DNA of 64,000 nt from Cryptomeria japonica (taxonomy: Eukaryota > Streptophyta > Pinopsida > Cupressales > Cupressaceae), in NCBI RefSeq assembly GCF_030272615.1, contig NC_081409.1, positions 615,146,755 to 615,210,754 of the forward strand. Reading direction: 5' to 3'. The notes under the pieces were generated by a model, which saw only the letters and a program-made list of their open reading frames with translations, did no database searches and had not been told where the DNA came from. The translations under genes were made by a program, and so were the position numbers. Positions 23,068 through 34,176 of the stretch are shown piece by piece. The first letter of the stretch is position 1. Every line of letters starts with the position of its first letter.

Positions 23068-24550
23068 TGTAGACGTATAAAAATGACCATATTCCTAAAT
23101 GAATATATAATGTTTATTTTATTCTCATTCCTCTATTTAGTTAAATCCAATTTAATTAAATCACCCACATTCTTCTATTTAGTTAAATAAATTATTCAAT
23201 TTATTTATTTAAATTCACTTAAGCCCTTTTCATCATTTAATTGAATAAATCATTTTATTTAATTAAATCCCTTTTCTCTACTTTTTAATTAAATTAACAT
23301 TTAATTAAATAGTTTACCCCAATTAAATAAATCTAATTTATTTAATTTCCCAACTTACAACTAAATTAAAATAAATTAATTTTATTTTAATTAAATTCTA
23401 TTTTCCCCACCCACTTGCATTTTCCTACATCTCCCACTTGCATCCTAACCCTCTTCCTAATTTCTTCTAGAATGCATCTAATCCTAATCAATTAGCCTAA
23501 ACCCATCCATTATCCCTTTTCCCTAAATTTGAGGAGGTCACTTCTCAAATTTGGAGTAAAGTCTTCAAAAGACGTTAAAGTCTTTATGCCTTCAACAAGC
23601 TAACTTGTTGAATACCCCCAAACTTGGAAGGACTCTTACAAATTTGTCCCCAAAGTCTTCAAACCATTAATGGTTAAATAACCCTTAGTGGCATGGTTAG
23701 AGACATTTTCCCCAACTTAACCATCTTCTAACCCAGGGGTCTCATCAAGCATTCATTGCTTTGACCATGGTTATCCCTTTAACCTTTGCACAAGAGTTTA
23801 CCCCTTGGGTAGAAGATTTATCCATGGGATAACCCTAACCTAACCTTAACCCTTACCTTCTAAGGTAACCATGAGGTCTTCTCAAGCTTTTAATGCTTCT
23901 TACCTCTCCTCTCAAGCATTCTTATGTTGACAATTATCACCATTTTATTGGTGGAAATTGTAAACATGGATTGATAACTTTCAATCCTGACCCTTGATTA
24001 ACTCCTTCAATCCTGACCATCCATTGCCATATTTTTCCTATAAATAGAGCTCTCCTTCCTCCATTTCTAGGATCATCCAAGCTTTTAGTATCTCATTTAT
24101 TCTCAAATTTATCAATACATCTAGCCTCTCTTTATAATAGGAATTAATCTAATAAGCATTTTAGAGTATTTCTATTATCATTAGCTTAAATCATTAACTA
24201 GTATATCATGTTAGGATAGTACTGTTGCTAACCTTGTCATCTTATAATCTAGTTTAAACTCATTTGTATAATCATGCATAAATAGGATGCATTTCATGTT
24301 AATATCAATGTAAAGAATCCCTCATTATTGCATTCGTCATCCCTAAGTCACTTTGCTCAGTGATATGAGAGCAAAGGCATTGACTTGAGGGATCTTGTGA
24401 GATAGAGAACCATGGAACCTACCTTGGGAAGTTGAGTCATTCCTCATGACTCTTTAACTTTCACCAAGAAGTCATGTGGGTGTGTGGACAAGCTCTTTGA
24501 ACATCATTTTTCACATTTTGAGTTTCATCGACCCGCTTTTCCTGCATACA
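23068..24550 (+). repeat. Element 2 3' LTR
   Basis: 1483 bp, the same length as the 5' LTR, ending TGCATACA before the GTAAC duplication. The TATA box TATAAATAG is at 24039-24047. Confidence 0.92.
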
Positions 24551-25540
24551 GTAACTTGTTTCACCTTAATCCTAAAGTCAATAACTATTTAATTGCAAAG
24601 ATATATGATAGTTGGCTTTGGCATAAAAGATTTTGTCATATAAAATTTGATAACATTGTTTAAGTGAGTAAGTCCAAGACAGTGAGAGGTTTTCCTCAGT
24701 TGGAAAAACTGGTTAATTCTCTATGTAAAGAATGTCAGTTGGAAAAGATGACATCCTCAACTTTCAAGAGAAAATATTTTTCAGTGGAACATTTGTTAGT
24801 TTTGGTTCATACAGATCTTTGTGGACCAATAAGGACAAAAAGTATTCAAGGTGACAGATATTTTATGATCTTCATTGATGATTGCTTAAGGATGATGTGG
24901 GTCACATTCTTGAAGGATAAGAATGAAGCTTTTGGTAAGTTCAAGGTATTCAGGATGTTAGCTGAGAAGGAGAGCGGTAAGAAGATAAAGTGTCCAAGGA
25001 CAGATCAAGGCGGTGAATTTACTTATGAGGAATTCACTAGATATTGTGAAGAAAATGGTATCAAACAAAAGCTTTCTACACCAAGGACAACACAACAGAA
25101 TGGTATTGTGGAGAGAAACAACCGGTTAGTTGTTGAAGCTGCTAAGATGATGTTGATACAAGGAGGTGTAGCGAAAACTTTCTAGAGAGAAGCTATCAGC
25201 ATGACTGTCTACACTATGAACCAAATTCTGGTAAAGAGAGGTAAGGACAAGAATCCTTATGAATATTGGTATGGAAGATCCCTTGATGTTAGTTATTTCA
25301 AGATATTTGGAAGAAAATGTTTTATTAAGAGAGCTGATTATATTAGCAAATTTGAAGCTAAAAGTGATGAAGGTATATTTATTAGCTATTCTACCAAGAG
25401 TAAGGCCTACAAGTGTTTTAACAACCAGACACAGAGAATTATTGAGAGTGCTGATGTTTGAGTGGATCAATATCTTGAAGTCTCACAGGAAACCATTTTG
25501 GAGAAAAAGGATTAAGATCCTTGCATTTTGTTTTTGGAAC
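24551..25540 (+). pseudogene. Copia A integrase, continuation after element 2
   Basis: The reading continues from the duplicated target at 24551. The zinc-binding segment is present as WLWHKRFCHIKF (about 24613-24650) and CKECQLEKMTSS (24727-24760). The catalytic DDE residues are all visible: D in HTDLCGP (about 24809-24830), D in TDQGGEF (about 25003-25023) and E in NGIVERNN (about 25099-25122). Conserved downstream copia motifs follow (NPYEYWYGR, GRKCFIKR, DEGIFISYS). In-frame stops at 24661, 25183 and 25459 disrupt it. Integrase would insert the cDNA into the chromosome. Confidence 0.9.
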
Positions 25541-26299
25541 TAGAAACTATGAAATCTGAAATCGGCAAGGCAAATACCGATGGACCAATTCAACTGGAAT
25601 AGATAAATTTAGAAGAAGATGAACCTGCAAATAATGATCATGTTAATCCAAGATATATGAGACTGAATCACAATCCTGAACAGATTATTGGGGATAAGGA
25701 TGCTGGAGTACTAACTAGAAGAAGAATCAGAGAAAATTCTTGCATGATCTCCACTATTGAACCAAGAACTACTAAGGAAACATTTGGTGATAATCATTGG
25801 GTTAAAGCTATGGAGGATGAATTAGATCAAATTGAGAATAATAACACATGGACCCTAGTACCCCGACCGGTAAATAAAAATGTGATAGGTACTAAGTGGG
25901 TATTTAGGAACAAGTTGAATGAAGATGGTGTTGTAGTTTGCAACAAAGCTAGGTTAGTTTGCAAAGGTTATGCACAAGAGGAAGGAGAAGATTATGGTGA
26001 GACTTTTGCACCAGTGGAAAGACTGGAAGGTGTCATTTTCTTACTTGTATTTGTAGCACATAAGAAATTCAAGGTATACAAGATGGATGTTAAGTCAACA
26101 TTTTTGAATGGGATACTAGAAGAAGAAGTATACATTGAGCAACCACATGGTTATGCTTTGACTGATGAGAAAGACATGGTATGCAGATTGCATAAGGCTT
26201 TATATGGATTAAAGCAGGCACTGAGAGCATGGTATGAAAGGCTTCATACACATCTGATGAAGATAGGCTTTTTGAGAACCATTGATGATAGTAACATAT
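25541..26299 (+). pseudogene. Copia A reverse transcriptase, N-terminal part
   Basis: A linker is followed by the RT core: HWVKAMEDELDQIENNNTW, NVIGTKWVFRNKLNEDG, CKGYAQEEGEDYGETFAP, KMDVKSTFLNG and KALYGLKQALRAWYERL, all classic copia RT blocks. The first catalytic aspartate (KMDVKS) is present. The frame ends in DDSNI at 26299, where element 3 inserted. It resumes at 34177 with YLKSEGDKIL. The RT copies element RNA into cDNA inside the particle. Confidence 0.92.
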
Positions 26300-26480
26300 T
26301 GTAGCGTCCTAAAATTGCGACACTTGCAATTTCCACTGCATTTGGGTCTTCACGATGGCGATGCAACACGGAACCTGAATGGAGACCCCGAAACTTGTTC
26401 ATGACATCAAAAACTGCATTTTTTCCAGCACCCTGGCCTGATCCTTCTTGCACCCTGCTGTCCCGGGAGGTGGGACCAGA

Positions 26481-26573
26481 GCGCCCAGCGCCCTGGTCCT
26501 TCAGGACTAGGGCACCCAGTGCCCTGGTCCCCTAGGACCATGGCGCCCAGCGCCCTGGTCCCTGGCCCTATTT
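26481..26573. repeat. 31-bp GC-rich repeat, 3 copies, in element 3 LTR
   Basis: Units start gcgcccagcgccctggtcc at 26481, gcacccagtgccctggtcc at 26512 and gcgcccagcgccctggtcc at 26543, exactly 31 bp apart. The other LTR carries the same array at 33083, 33114 and 33145. It sits about 110 bp upstream of the TATA box, so it is a candidate promoter element. Its CpGs differ between the two LTRs. Confidence 0.85.
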
Positions 26574-26741
26574 TGGGCCCGGTCTCCTATGGGACTTCGG
26601 GCCTTTTTGTTTGCAAATTGGAAAATAACATTTCCTAGTCGGCCTAAGGTCGGGAAAATCAGTCTTTTAACCCTAATTGACAAGTATATAAACTACATTT
26701 TCCTCTCCCATTTGGGTAGATAAAAAAAAGTGGGAAATGAT

Positions 26742-26912
26742 ATTCAAGCATTCAAGCATTCAAGCATTCAAGCATTCCTTCAAGCAATTGATCATTCTAA
26801 GTCTCCATTCAAGGCTAAGTGTTGCATTCAAGACAAGGATTCAACCATTGAAGAGGAGATCACATATTACAACATACAACATACAACATACAACATACAA
26901 CATACAACATAC
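26742..26912. repeat. 8-bp and 7-bp micro-tandems in element 3 5' LTR
   Basis: attcaagc occurs four times at 26742-26773, and aacatac six times at 26871-26912. In the 3' LTR the counts are three (33344-33367) and eight (33465-33520). Confidence 0.92.
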
Positions 26913-27578
26913 AACAACATCTATACCTTCGCATATAAGGATACAAACATCCTTACAACAAGGTATTAGTACTTGTTTTACATTACATTTACAGCTTTTC
27001 TCATTTCTTGGTTAATTCCAAAACCGGGGTTTGACCTAAGGGCAAACCCCTAATCCCTAACCCCCCAATCGTCTTTGCTTTTTTGTGTGTAGGTTGCAGG
27101 TACGTGGCTGAAATTGAAGATCTGGAATCCTTGTGCAGAGACGAACAGATCCCCCTTCGTTTCGTGGATTTTTCGGAGGACCATGTGCACGCCGGGCGCC
27201 ATCGTCCCGTCAACTTTTGCTCAAATTTGCAGGACAGCACCGTCTCGACATTTTACTGCTAATTCAAGGTCCGCAGCTTCATATCATATCCCTATCTCTA
27301 TTTATAAGTGAATCTTTCCTGCTTCTACATGCATTCCTAGTTCAATCTTTCTATCTACATTCTTTACAAAAGAGGGTATCCTTGCTATCACAACCCTTGA
27401 AACTCATATAGAATCCAATCTTGCATTGCGTGGGATTGGATCTTGTGGGTTTCAACCCCTCTTTTGAATGTAAAGTCCCTCCTAAGTGAAAACCATCAAC
27501 CCTAGTGACTCTCCCTTCTCTCTCCTTGGAGTTGGGGAGGGGAGAACGACTAGGGTTCGATTTTTCCGCTTTACATTT

Positions 27579-27597
27579 TGGTGAACCCGACGTGAAC
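27579..27597 (+). promoter_or_regulatory. Element 3 probable primer-binding site
   Basis: TGGTGAACCCGACGTGAAC begins three bases after the LTR end, the expected position. It differs from the sites of element 2 and the copia elements. The tRNA is not assigned. Confidence 0.55.
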
Positions 27598-27599
27598 AT

Positions 27600-28803
27600 C
27601 CTTTCTGATTATTCATAGTTAGATCTGAAAATTGGATTCCTTGATTACATTTCCATGTTTGATATTTTGCAAAATTTTAGAGGTTAATTGCATAAAATCC
27701 CTAAATTTTCTTTTTAAGTAATTAAAATTGTGAAAATTATCAATTCATATTTGTGCTTTAATTTTGAAAATTAAGTGGTTAAGTGTCAAAACCCTAATTT
27801 TTGAAACCCTCTTGATTCAACCTTTGTCCGACAATTTCATTGATCAAAACATCTCCAAATCAGCTGTAACTTTGGATTCTGCAATAAAATCATAATATCT
27901 TTCATCCCTGAAAATTTAGAAAAAAGTTGCGAGGACCGTGTGCACTTCGAGCGCCATCGTCCTCGACATTTTTTCTGAAATTTCGGGAGCTAGATCTTAC
28001 TGTATTTTTCTGCTAAAATCCAGAATTTTGGTTGATTTTATCAATTCTAACACTTTCAAAATTAAGGTCAAAGTTGGTCTTGTGATTGCTTGGTTTAAGG
28101 CTTTTAATCATTCAAAAATTATTGAAATTGAAATTTTGTGTCAAAATTGTGTTCTTACTATCCTAAATCTGAAAAGTGTGTTAGCATTCATTCGAAATTT
28201 CAGTGATTTATTCAAATTTTTGCTATTTGTGACTTTTTGAAATTAAGTGCTTAATTACAACAACTTTGATTTCCGCTTTCAAAATTGAATTTTGTGTGAA
28301 ATTGAGTCAACTTTCAAATTTCAAAACTTGCATTGCTTTTGGTATTCCCTTTAAAATCATAAAATTCAAAATTTCAGTTTCCCTCTCTTTTTCAAAATTC
28401 AAATTTTGCATTTTTCGACAATCTTGGTAGGGTTCAATTTTGAGATTGCAACTTTAATTTGGCCTATCTACAGATCGTAAAATCACTCAATTTTTTTAGG
28501 TTAGCTGTAAAATCATCATAACTTTCATCCCTGCAAATTTTGAAAAAAGTTGCGAGGACCGTGTGCACCCCGAGCGCCACGGTCCCGGACATTTTTTTTG
28601 AAATTTCAGGAGATTGTCCTGATTGTATTTAACAGCTTAAATCTAGAAGATTGGCTGATTTTACTGAAATTTGCTACCTCTAAAATTCAAAATCTTCTCT
28701 CTTTCTTTAGTGCATGAGTTTTACAACAATAAGTCCTACTTACACTATTCTCGTTAGATGAAGCCTTAGAATTAAGTCCTTCCAAGGTTTAATTACTGAG
28801 GAG
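27600..28803 (+). other. Element 3 leader
   Basis: About 1.2 kb, T-rich, without a convincing gene. A segment recurs within it: gttgcgaggaccgtgtgcac (27926-27945) and the same at 28550-28569, each followed by a gcgccatcgtcc / gcgccacggtcc block. These resemble ggaccatgtgcacgccgggc inside the LTR (27178-27197), so the leader holds two eroded internal duplicates of an LTR segment. Confidence 0.6.
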
Positions 28804-31800
28804 ATGGAACCTAATTTGAATGGCCTTTTTAATGAGGACATGGGTAATTCCTCTAATCCTCTTAATGATGAAGAAGCTCTCCATGAGGTTTCTATAGAAC
28901 AACTTTCAAAATTGGATAACCAATTTGACGATTTTTGACAATGGATGTCTCAAGAATACCCTGATAGTCAAGCTCTTCCTTTAATTGAGGGTCTAAAACG
29001 TATGCTTCAAAGTGATAAGAATGGAATTGATATTTTGTGTGGTATTGCACACATTGTGGATTCAAATGTGATGCCTATGAAAAGTTGTGCCGAAACCTTA
29101 GGTTATACACAACCTCCTACTCAAGTCAATCATTCTATTCCTTTGATGACTCCTATTGCTAGTATACCTACTTTTACATCAAATATAATGACTACTTCAA
29201 CACAAGACATTCCTCCTATGATCACTAGTCATGGGGGCAATCCCTCTTCTTCAATCAACCCTCTTCCTTCATTCAATCCAACTTCTTCATTCATTCCTTC
29301 AATGAGTGTTCCTCTTGTATCTCCACAAATGAACATGACGCAAGGGGGAAATTCATTTAACCATTCCATTCCTCCTTGTAGTGTTCCTCCTTTCCAATCA
29401 TCTCCTATGACTAACTATCATATTGTCCCACCACCTTACTCTCTACCTTCTTTTAATAACATAACACCTCCATCACAATCTAACACGTCTAATATGAACT
29501 CTTCGACTGAAGCGACCATTAACAATCTTGCACAAACAGTCTCTTCTTTACAGCAACAAATTGCCTCTATGAATCAATCTAAGTTTAGTGTGCCCACATT
29601 TGATGTTGCGAGCCCACTTTCTCTTGACATTGTCCGAGCTATTCCCCCTAAACATGTTGAAATTCCGCATTTGGAGCTTTATAATGGTAAGGGTGATCCT
29701 CTAACACATGTTAAGACCTTTCAAACAATATGTACTGATTTTGCTTATGACCAAAGGTTGCTTGCAAAACTGTTTACTAGAACATTAAGAGACAAAGCCC
29801 TACAATGGTATTGCTCATTGCCTTCCTATTCTATTACTTCTTTCGAACAACTTGCAAATGCTTTCATTCAACAATTTCAAAACAATATAAGTCCTAAAGT
29901 TACTTTGATTGATTTAATGCATTGTAAACAAGGTGTTAAAGAAAAAGTGACTGATTTCATTGGTAGATATAAGCATTTGTATGCTCAAATTTCCTTTCCA
30001 GTGCCTGACAATGATATTCAAAGAATTTTTATTTCTAATTTACAAAAAGACATTAGAGAAAAACTCCTGTTTTCTGAGTTTACTTCTTTCCAACAGTTGT
30101 GCGCAACTCTTCACAATTATCAACTGACTGTGAGTCAAATGGAACAATCACATCCTATGGCTCCGAGTGATAAGGGTGATAGTAGTAAACAACCATTTGG
30201 GAAGTTTAAACCAAACAGAGAGTCCATTAAATTCAATGAAAACATCATCAACAACAATGTGAATGCAGCATCAGGTGTGTCTCCTATTTCTAAGTTTTTC
30301 AAGAAAGAAAGAAAGTTTACTCCTTTGAATGAATCATTGCATAGTATTATGAACAAGTTATTGGAACAAAATGTGCTTACTCTTCCTCCTATAAGGCAGA
30401 TTGATCGTGCAAAGATTAATTCACCTTATTTTGATAACAAATCTTTTTGTCAATTTCATCGTCAACCTGGGCATGATACTGAAAAATGTTTTGCTTTAAA
30501 GGGTAAAATTCAAGATTTGATTGATAATAATACTATCTCTGTTTCTGGTGTGAATGATAAAGGCAACACATCTGTAGCTCCTCCTAACCAAAATCTTCAG
30601 ATTTTTACAGATCCATTACCTTCTCATACCTCTAATGCGATTGATACTACTGATTCCTCTGTCTCACCTGATGATCTCGTGTCTATGACTCCAAATGTGA
30701 TTAACTTTGTGGAGCAACAGAAAATCCCTAAAGAAATTTCCATCACCTTTGATTCTAGTGAAACTATCAGGGCACCTGATGGTCCTTTATATATAGTTGC
30801 AAAAGTCAAAAATACACCTTGCCGTGGAGTGCTTATTGATCCTTCTTGCATGGTTAATGTCATTACTGAAGAGTTTCTTTTTAATTTGCAATTGAATCAA
30901 GTGATCTATGATGAAACAGATGTGGTTGTGAAACTATTTGATGCATTTTCTTCTCCTGCAATTGGTTCTATTACATTACCTATTGAGGTCCATAACAAAT
31001 CCCTTGATGTGGACTTTGCTATTATTCCATCATCTGAACAATTTCGTGTGAAGCTTGGCTATCCTTGGCTATCTTCCATGAAAGCTATTGCTTCTCCCAT
31101 TCACAAGTGTTTTAAATTTCCCCATAATGGTGAAGTTGTTACTGTCAATCATAGTCTCTTTAAACCAGCTGAATGAACTTCTAGCGTTCCTATTGATTAC
31201 TTTTGGCCTAAACAATTCCAATCTCTTCCTCCGCGAAGTGATCATCTTTTCAAATCTTATCAAAAGTGGAAAAAAGATATGATCCTATCTCTAAGTGAAC
31301 CTAGAACACCCAAACTTGACATTCCTATCGTTCTTGAGAAGGAAGTTCTTCCTTTGAAAGATAAAACTAATGTCTTTCCTCAAGAAGATTTCCAACCCAT
31401 TCCTATGGATGTGACTATGCCTATATCTAATAAACTTTCTAAAAGTAGACCTATACCTCCTCGTCATGATGGACTTGGACTCCTTCCTAAACCAAATATT
31501 CCTCCCTTATATGGAGCAGTTCCTCCTCCTTCCTCTTATGGAGAGAAGAGACCTTCCTCTTCTCCTATTTTTCAACCTAAGAGACCACAACCTAAACACC
31601 CAAGTGATAAGGATGAGAAAATTCCTCCTCCTCAATCTCCTAATCTTCCTACTAAGACTAGATGAAATCGTTCTGCATGTGAACGCCGATGAAAGCATCG
31701 TCTTAGAGCTCAGGCAGCTGCTTCTCAAACTTTGCAATCCCCAAAAACACCTTCAACAAGCATTATTCCATTTTCTCCTCAGCCGACGATTGAGCCGAAA

Positions 31801-32112
31801 TCTCCTAAACATAAGATGCATGATGGTCTTGATCCTATGTGAGTTAAAGATCCTATTTTTATAAATCTCGATGATGATATAGATGAAAATGTTATTCATG
31901 ATGAAAATATTACTCCTGTTCATTCTGATAGTGAATATGAACTTGTTGATATTGATAACCATTTATCTAATGAATTTTCTAAAGCAATTATCCTAGCTCC
32001 TAGACAAGAACACCGCGGCTTGGGATATGAACATAGCCCTTGTTTGGATCTTGTGATAGCTCCATCTGCTATGTTGGATGTTCCTCCTCTAGCGTGTTTC
32101 CTACCTTCTTGA
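28804..32112 (+). pseudogene. Element 3 gag-protease polyprotein, five internal TGA codons
   Basis: The frame runs 1,102 codons from ATG 28804 to TGA 32110-32112, broken only by TGA at 28936, 31174, 31663, 31690 and 31840, with no TAA, TAG or frameshift that I could find. The longest uninterrupted piece is 743 codons (28945-31176). Order: a proline/serine-rich N-terminus (29100-29500), a short coiled segment (TVSSLQQQIASMNQ, about 29538-29580), the gag core (PHLELYNGKGDPLTHVKTF near 29665; DKALQWYCSLP near 29790), the zinc motif CQFHRQPGHDTEKC (about 30448-30490), a protease fold (GVLIDPSCMVNVITEE near 30828; VKLGYPWL near 31050), and a proline-rich C-terminus ending in HRGLGYEHSPCLD. The protease triad is D-P-S instead of D-S/T-G. 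I chose the ATG at 28804 because the frame is coding-like before the first TGA. Confidence 0.88.
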
Positions 32113-32886
32113 AATATTGATCAGCAAGATCGGGGGGTAGATGACGTGCTAGACTAGCTCATTAGCATAGCAGATTCTCTCCTCCTCTCTTTTGTTACTT
32201 CTTCTATATGTTATTCTCATTCTTCTATTTGTTGTCCTTAGTGTTGTTTACTTGAGGACGATGCAAAACATTGAGATCTCTTTTGGTCTCTCTCATGTTG
32301 ACTCAAAAGACACATGTGTTCCCTTCTTCTAGGTGACCTTCCTTGATTGGGGAATGAAGAACAATTATGCATACATACATATGATATACATGAATTATCA
32401 TACAGCATACTGACCCCGAGGAAAGCGAAGTCACCTTGTGCTTTGTGTTTTGTGTCTATTATCCTTGGGCTTATCTCACACTTGGGGGCTAAATCCTTGT
32501 GATAACGTGCTCCTTTCCTTTCTCATTCTTATATGTATCACTGCCTTAAAGCAATCACCCCCGGTGAGGCATGTGCGATCGCTTTAACGTAGGGGGGCAT
32601 ACATCCCGTTCATATCTTTTCAAGATACTTGAAAATTTCTTGACAAATTTAGCTTTGCCTTGAAAATTTTTGATATCTTTCTTTCATGACTCATAGTGAG
32701 GGAACCTTACTACTAACAGTCACGGTTCTCCCTCGTGATCTTCCCTTTTACTTTGTCAATCGAAGTCGTAAGATCCTTAGTCCACTGGGGGCTTGGTGTA
32801 TCTTGCCTCCTTGACGTGGTGAAAGTTTTTCAATGTTGTTTCCTTGTACTTTACCAGAAGTATGAGCGTACGCTTATACTCCCGCT
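32113..32886 (+). other. Element 3 3' untranslated region
   Basis: About 770 bp without an open gene and with no pol remnant. The text turns G-rich (taggggggcatac, 32591) before the tract. Confidence 0.6.
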
Positions 32887-32901
32887 AAAGTGGGGGCTAA
32901 A
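32887..32901 (+). promoter_or_regulatory. Element 3 polypurine tract
   Basis: AAAGTGGGGGCTAAA immediately precedes the 3' LTR start TGTACTGTCC. Confidence 0.75.
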
Positions 32902-34176
32902 TGTACTGTCCTAAAATTGTGACACTTGCAATTTCGACTACATTTGGGTCTTCACGATGGCGATGCAACACAGAACCTGAATGGAGACCCTGAAACTTGT
33001 TCATGACATCAAAAACTGCATTTTTTCCAGCACCCTGGCCTGATCCTCCTTGCACCCTGCTGTCCCGGGAGGTGGGACCAGAGCGCCCAGTGCCCTGGTC
33101 CTTCAGGACTAGGGAACCCAGCGCCCTGGTCCCCCAGGACCATGGCGCCCAGCGCCCTGGTCCCTGGCCCTATTTTGGGCCCGGTCTCCTATGGGACTTC
33201 GGGCCTTTTTGTTTGCAAATTGGAAAATAACATTTCCTGGTCGGCCTAAGGTCGGGAAAATCAGTCTTTTAACCCTAATTGACAAGTATATAAACTACAT
33301 TTTCCTCTCCCATTTGGGTAGATAAAAAAAAGTGGGAAATGATATTCAAGCATTCAAGCATTCAAGCATTCCTTCAAGCAATTGATCATTCTAAGTCTCC
33401 ATTCAAGGCTAAGTGTTGCATTCAAGACAAGGATTCAACCATTGAAGAGGAGATCACATATTACAACATACAACATACAACATACAACATACAACATACA
33501 ACATACAACATACAACATACAACAACATCTATACCTTCGCATATAAGGATACAAACATCCTTACAACAAGGTATTAGTACTTGTTTTACATTACATTTAC
33601 AGCTTTTCTCATTTCTTGGTTAATTCCAAAACCGGGGTTTGACCTAAGGGAAAACCCCTAATCCCTAACCCCCCAATTGTCTTTGCTTTTCTGTGTGTAG
33701 GTTGCAGGTACGCGGCTGAAGATCTAGAATCCTTGTGCAGAGACGAACAGATCCCCCTTCGTTTCACGGATTTTTTGGAGGACCGTGTGCACGTCGGGTG
33801 CCATCGTCCCATCAACTTTTGCTCAAATTTGCAGGACAGTGCCGTCTTGACATTTTACTACTAATTCCAGGTCCGCAGCTTCATATCATATCCCTATCTC
33901 TATTTATAAGTGAATCTTTCCTGCTTCTACATGCATTCCTAGTTCAATCTTTCTATCTACATTCTTGACAAAAGAGGGTATCCTTGCTATCACAACCCTT
34001 GAAACTCATATAGAATCCAATCTTGCATTGCGTGGGATTGGATCTTGTGGGTTTCAACCCCTCTTTTGAATGTACGTCCCTCCTAAGTTAAAACCATCAA
34101 CCCTAGTGACTCTCCCTTCTCTCTCCTTGGAGTTGGGGAGGGGAGAACGACTAGAGTTCGATTTTTCCGCTTTACA
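32902..34176 (+). repeat. Element 3 3' LTR
   Basis: 1275 bp, homologous to 26300-27575, ending CGCTTTACA before CATAT. Confidence 0.92.

Larger units (their letters stand above)
5834..24550 (+). mobile_element. Element 2: Tat/Ogre-like Ty3/gypsy retrotransposon with antisense PMD gene
   Basis: It has two LTRs of 1483 bp each (5834-7316 and 23068-24550), opening TGTAGACGTA and ending ACATACA/GCATACA, flanked by GTAAT (5829-5833) and GTAAC (24551-24555), a 5-bp duplication with one change. The internal 15.75 kb holds a long leader, gag, protease, RT, RNase H, a second RNase H of the Tat type and integrase, then 5.3 kb of extra DNA before the polypurine tract. The gypsy order and second RNase H place it in the Tat group. 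Gag and pol carry many stops and the integrase has lost catalytic residues, so it is dead. In the first ~225 bp of the LTRs I count about 15 differences. Confidence 0.93.
26300..27575 (+). repeat. Element 3 5' LTR
   Basis: 1276 bp, TGTAGCGTCC...CGCTTTACA. It contains a GC-rich block (26440-26600), a TATA box (TATATAAA, 26685-26692), and 8-bp and 7-bp micro-tandems shortly after the expected start site. At 27086-27105 there is a tgtgtgtaggttgcag tract resembling a splice acceptor. Confidence 0.92.
26300..34176 (+). mobile_element. Element 3: non-autonomous gag-protease-only LTR element (TR-GAG-like)
   Basis: LTRs at 26300-27575 and 32902-34176 are flanked by a perfect CATAT duplication (26295-26299 and 34177-34181). 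The 5.3-kb interior has a primer-type site, a 1.2-kb leader, a single gag-protease frame (28804-32112) and a polypurine tract. There is no RT, RNase H or integrase motif in any frame. It therefore fits the class of terminal-repeat elements carrying only GAG, which need another element's enzymes. Its gag zinc motif (CQFHRQPGHDTEKC) and protease resemble those of element 2, so a Tat-group helper is likely (inference). About 12 differences are seen in the first ~245 bp of the two LTRs. Confidence 0.92.

Noticed and set aside
27001-27599. Open frames on both strands at the end of element 3 LTRs as genes
   Set aside because: The same text occurs in both LTRs (27001-27575 and 33609-34176), as expected for LTR promoter/leader DNA; the frames differ between the two copies.
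31507-31962. Minus-strand arginine- or isoleucine-rich open frames in element 3
   Set aside because: Complement of the proline-rich gag tail; the sense frame is continuous apart from TGA codons.
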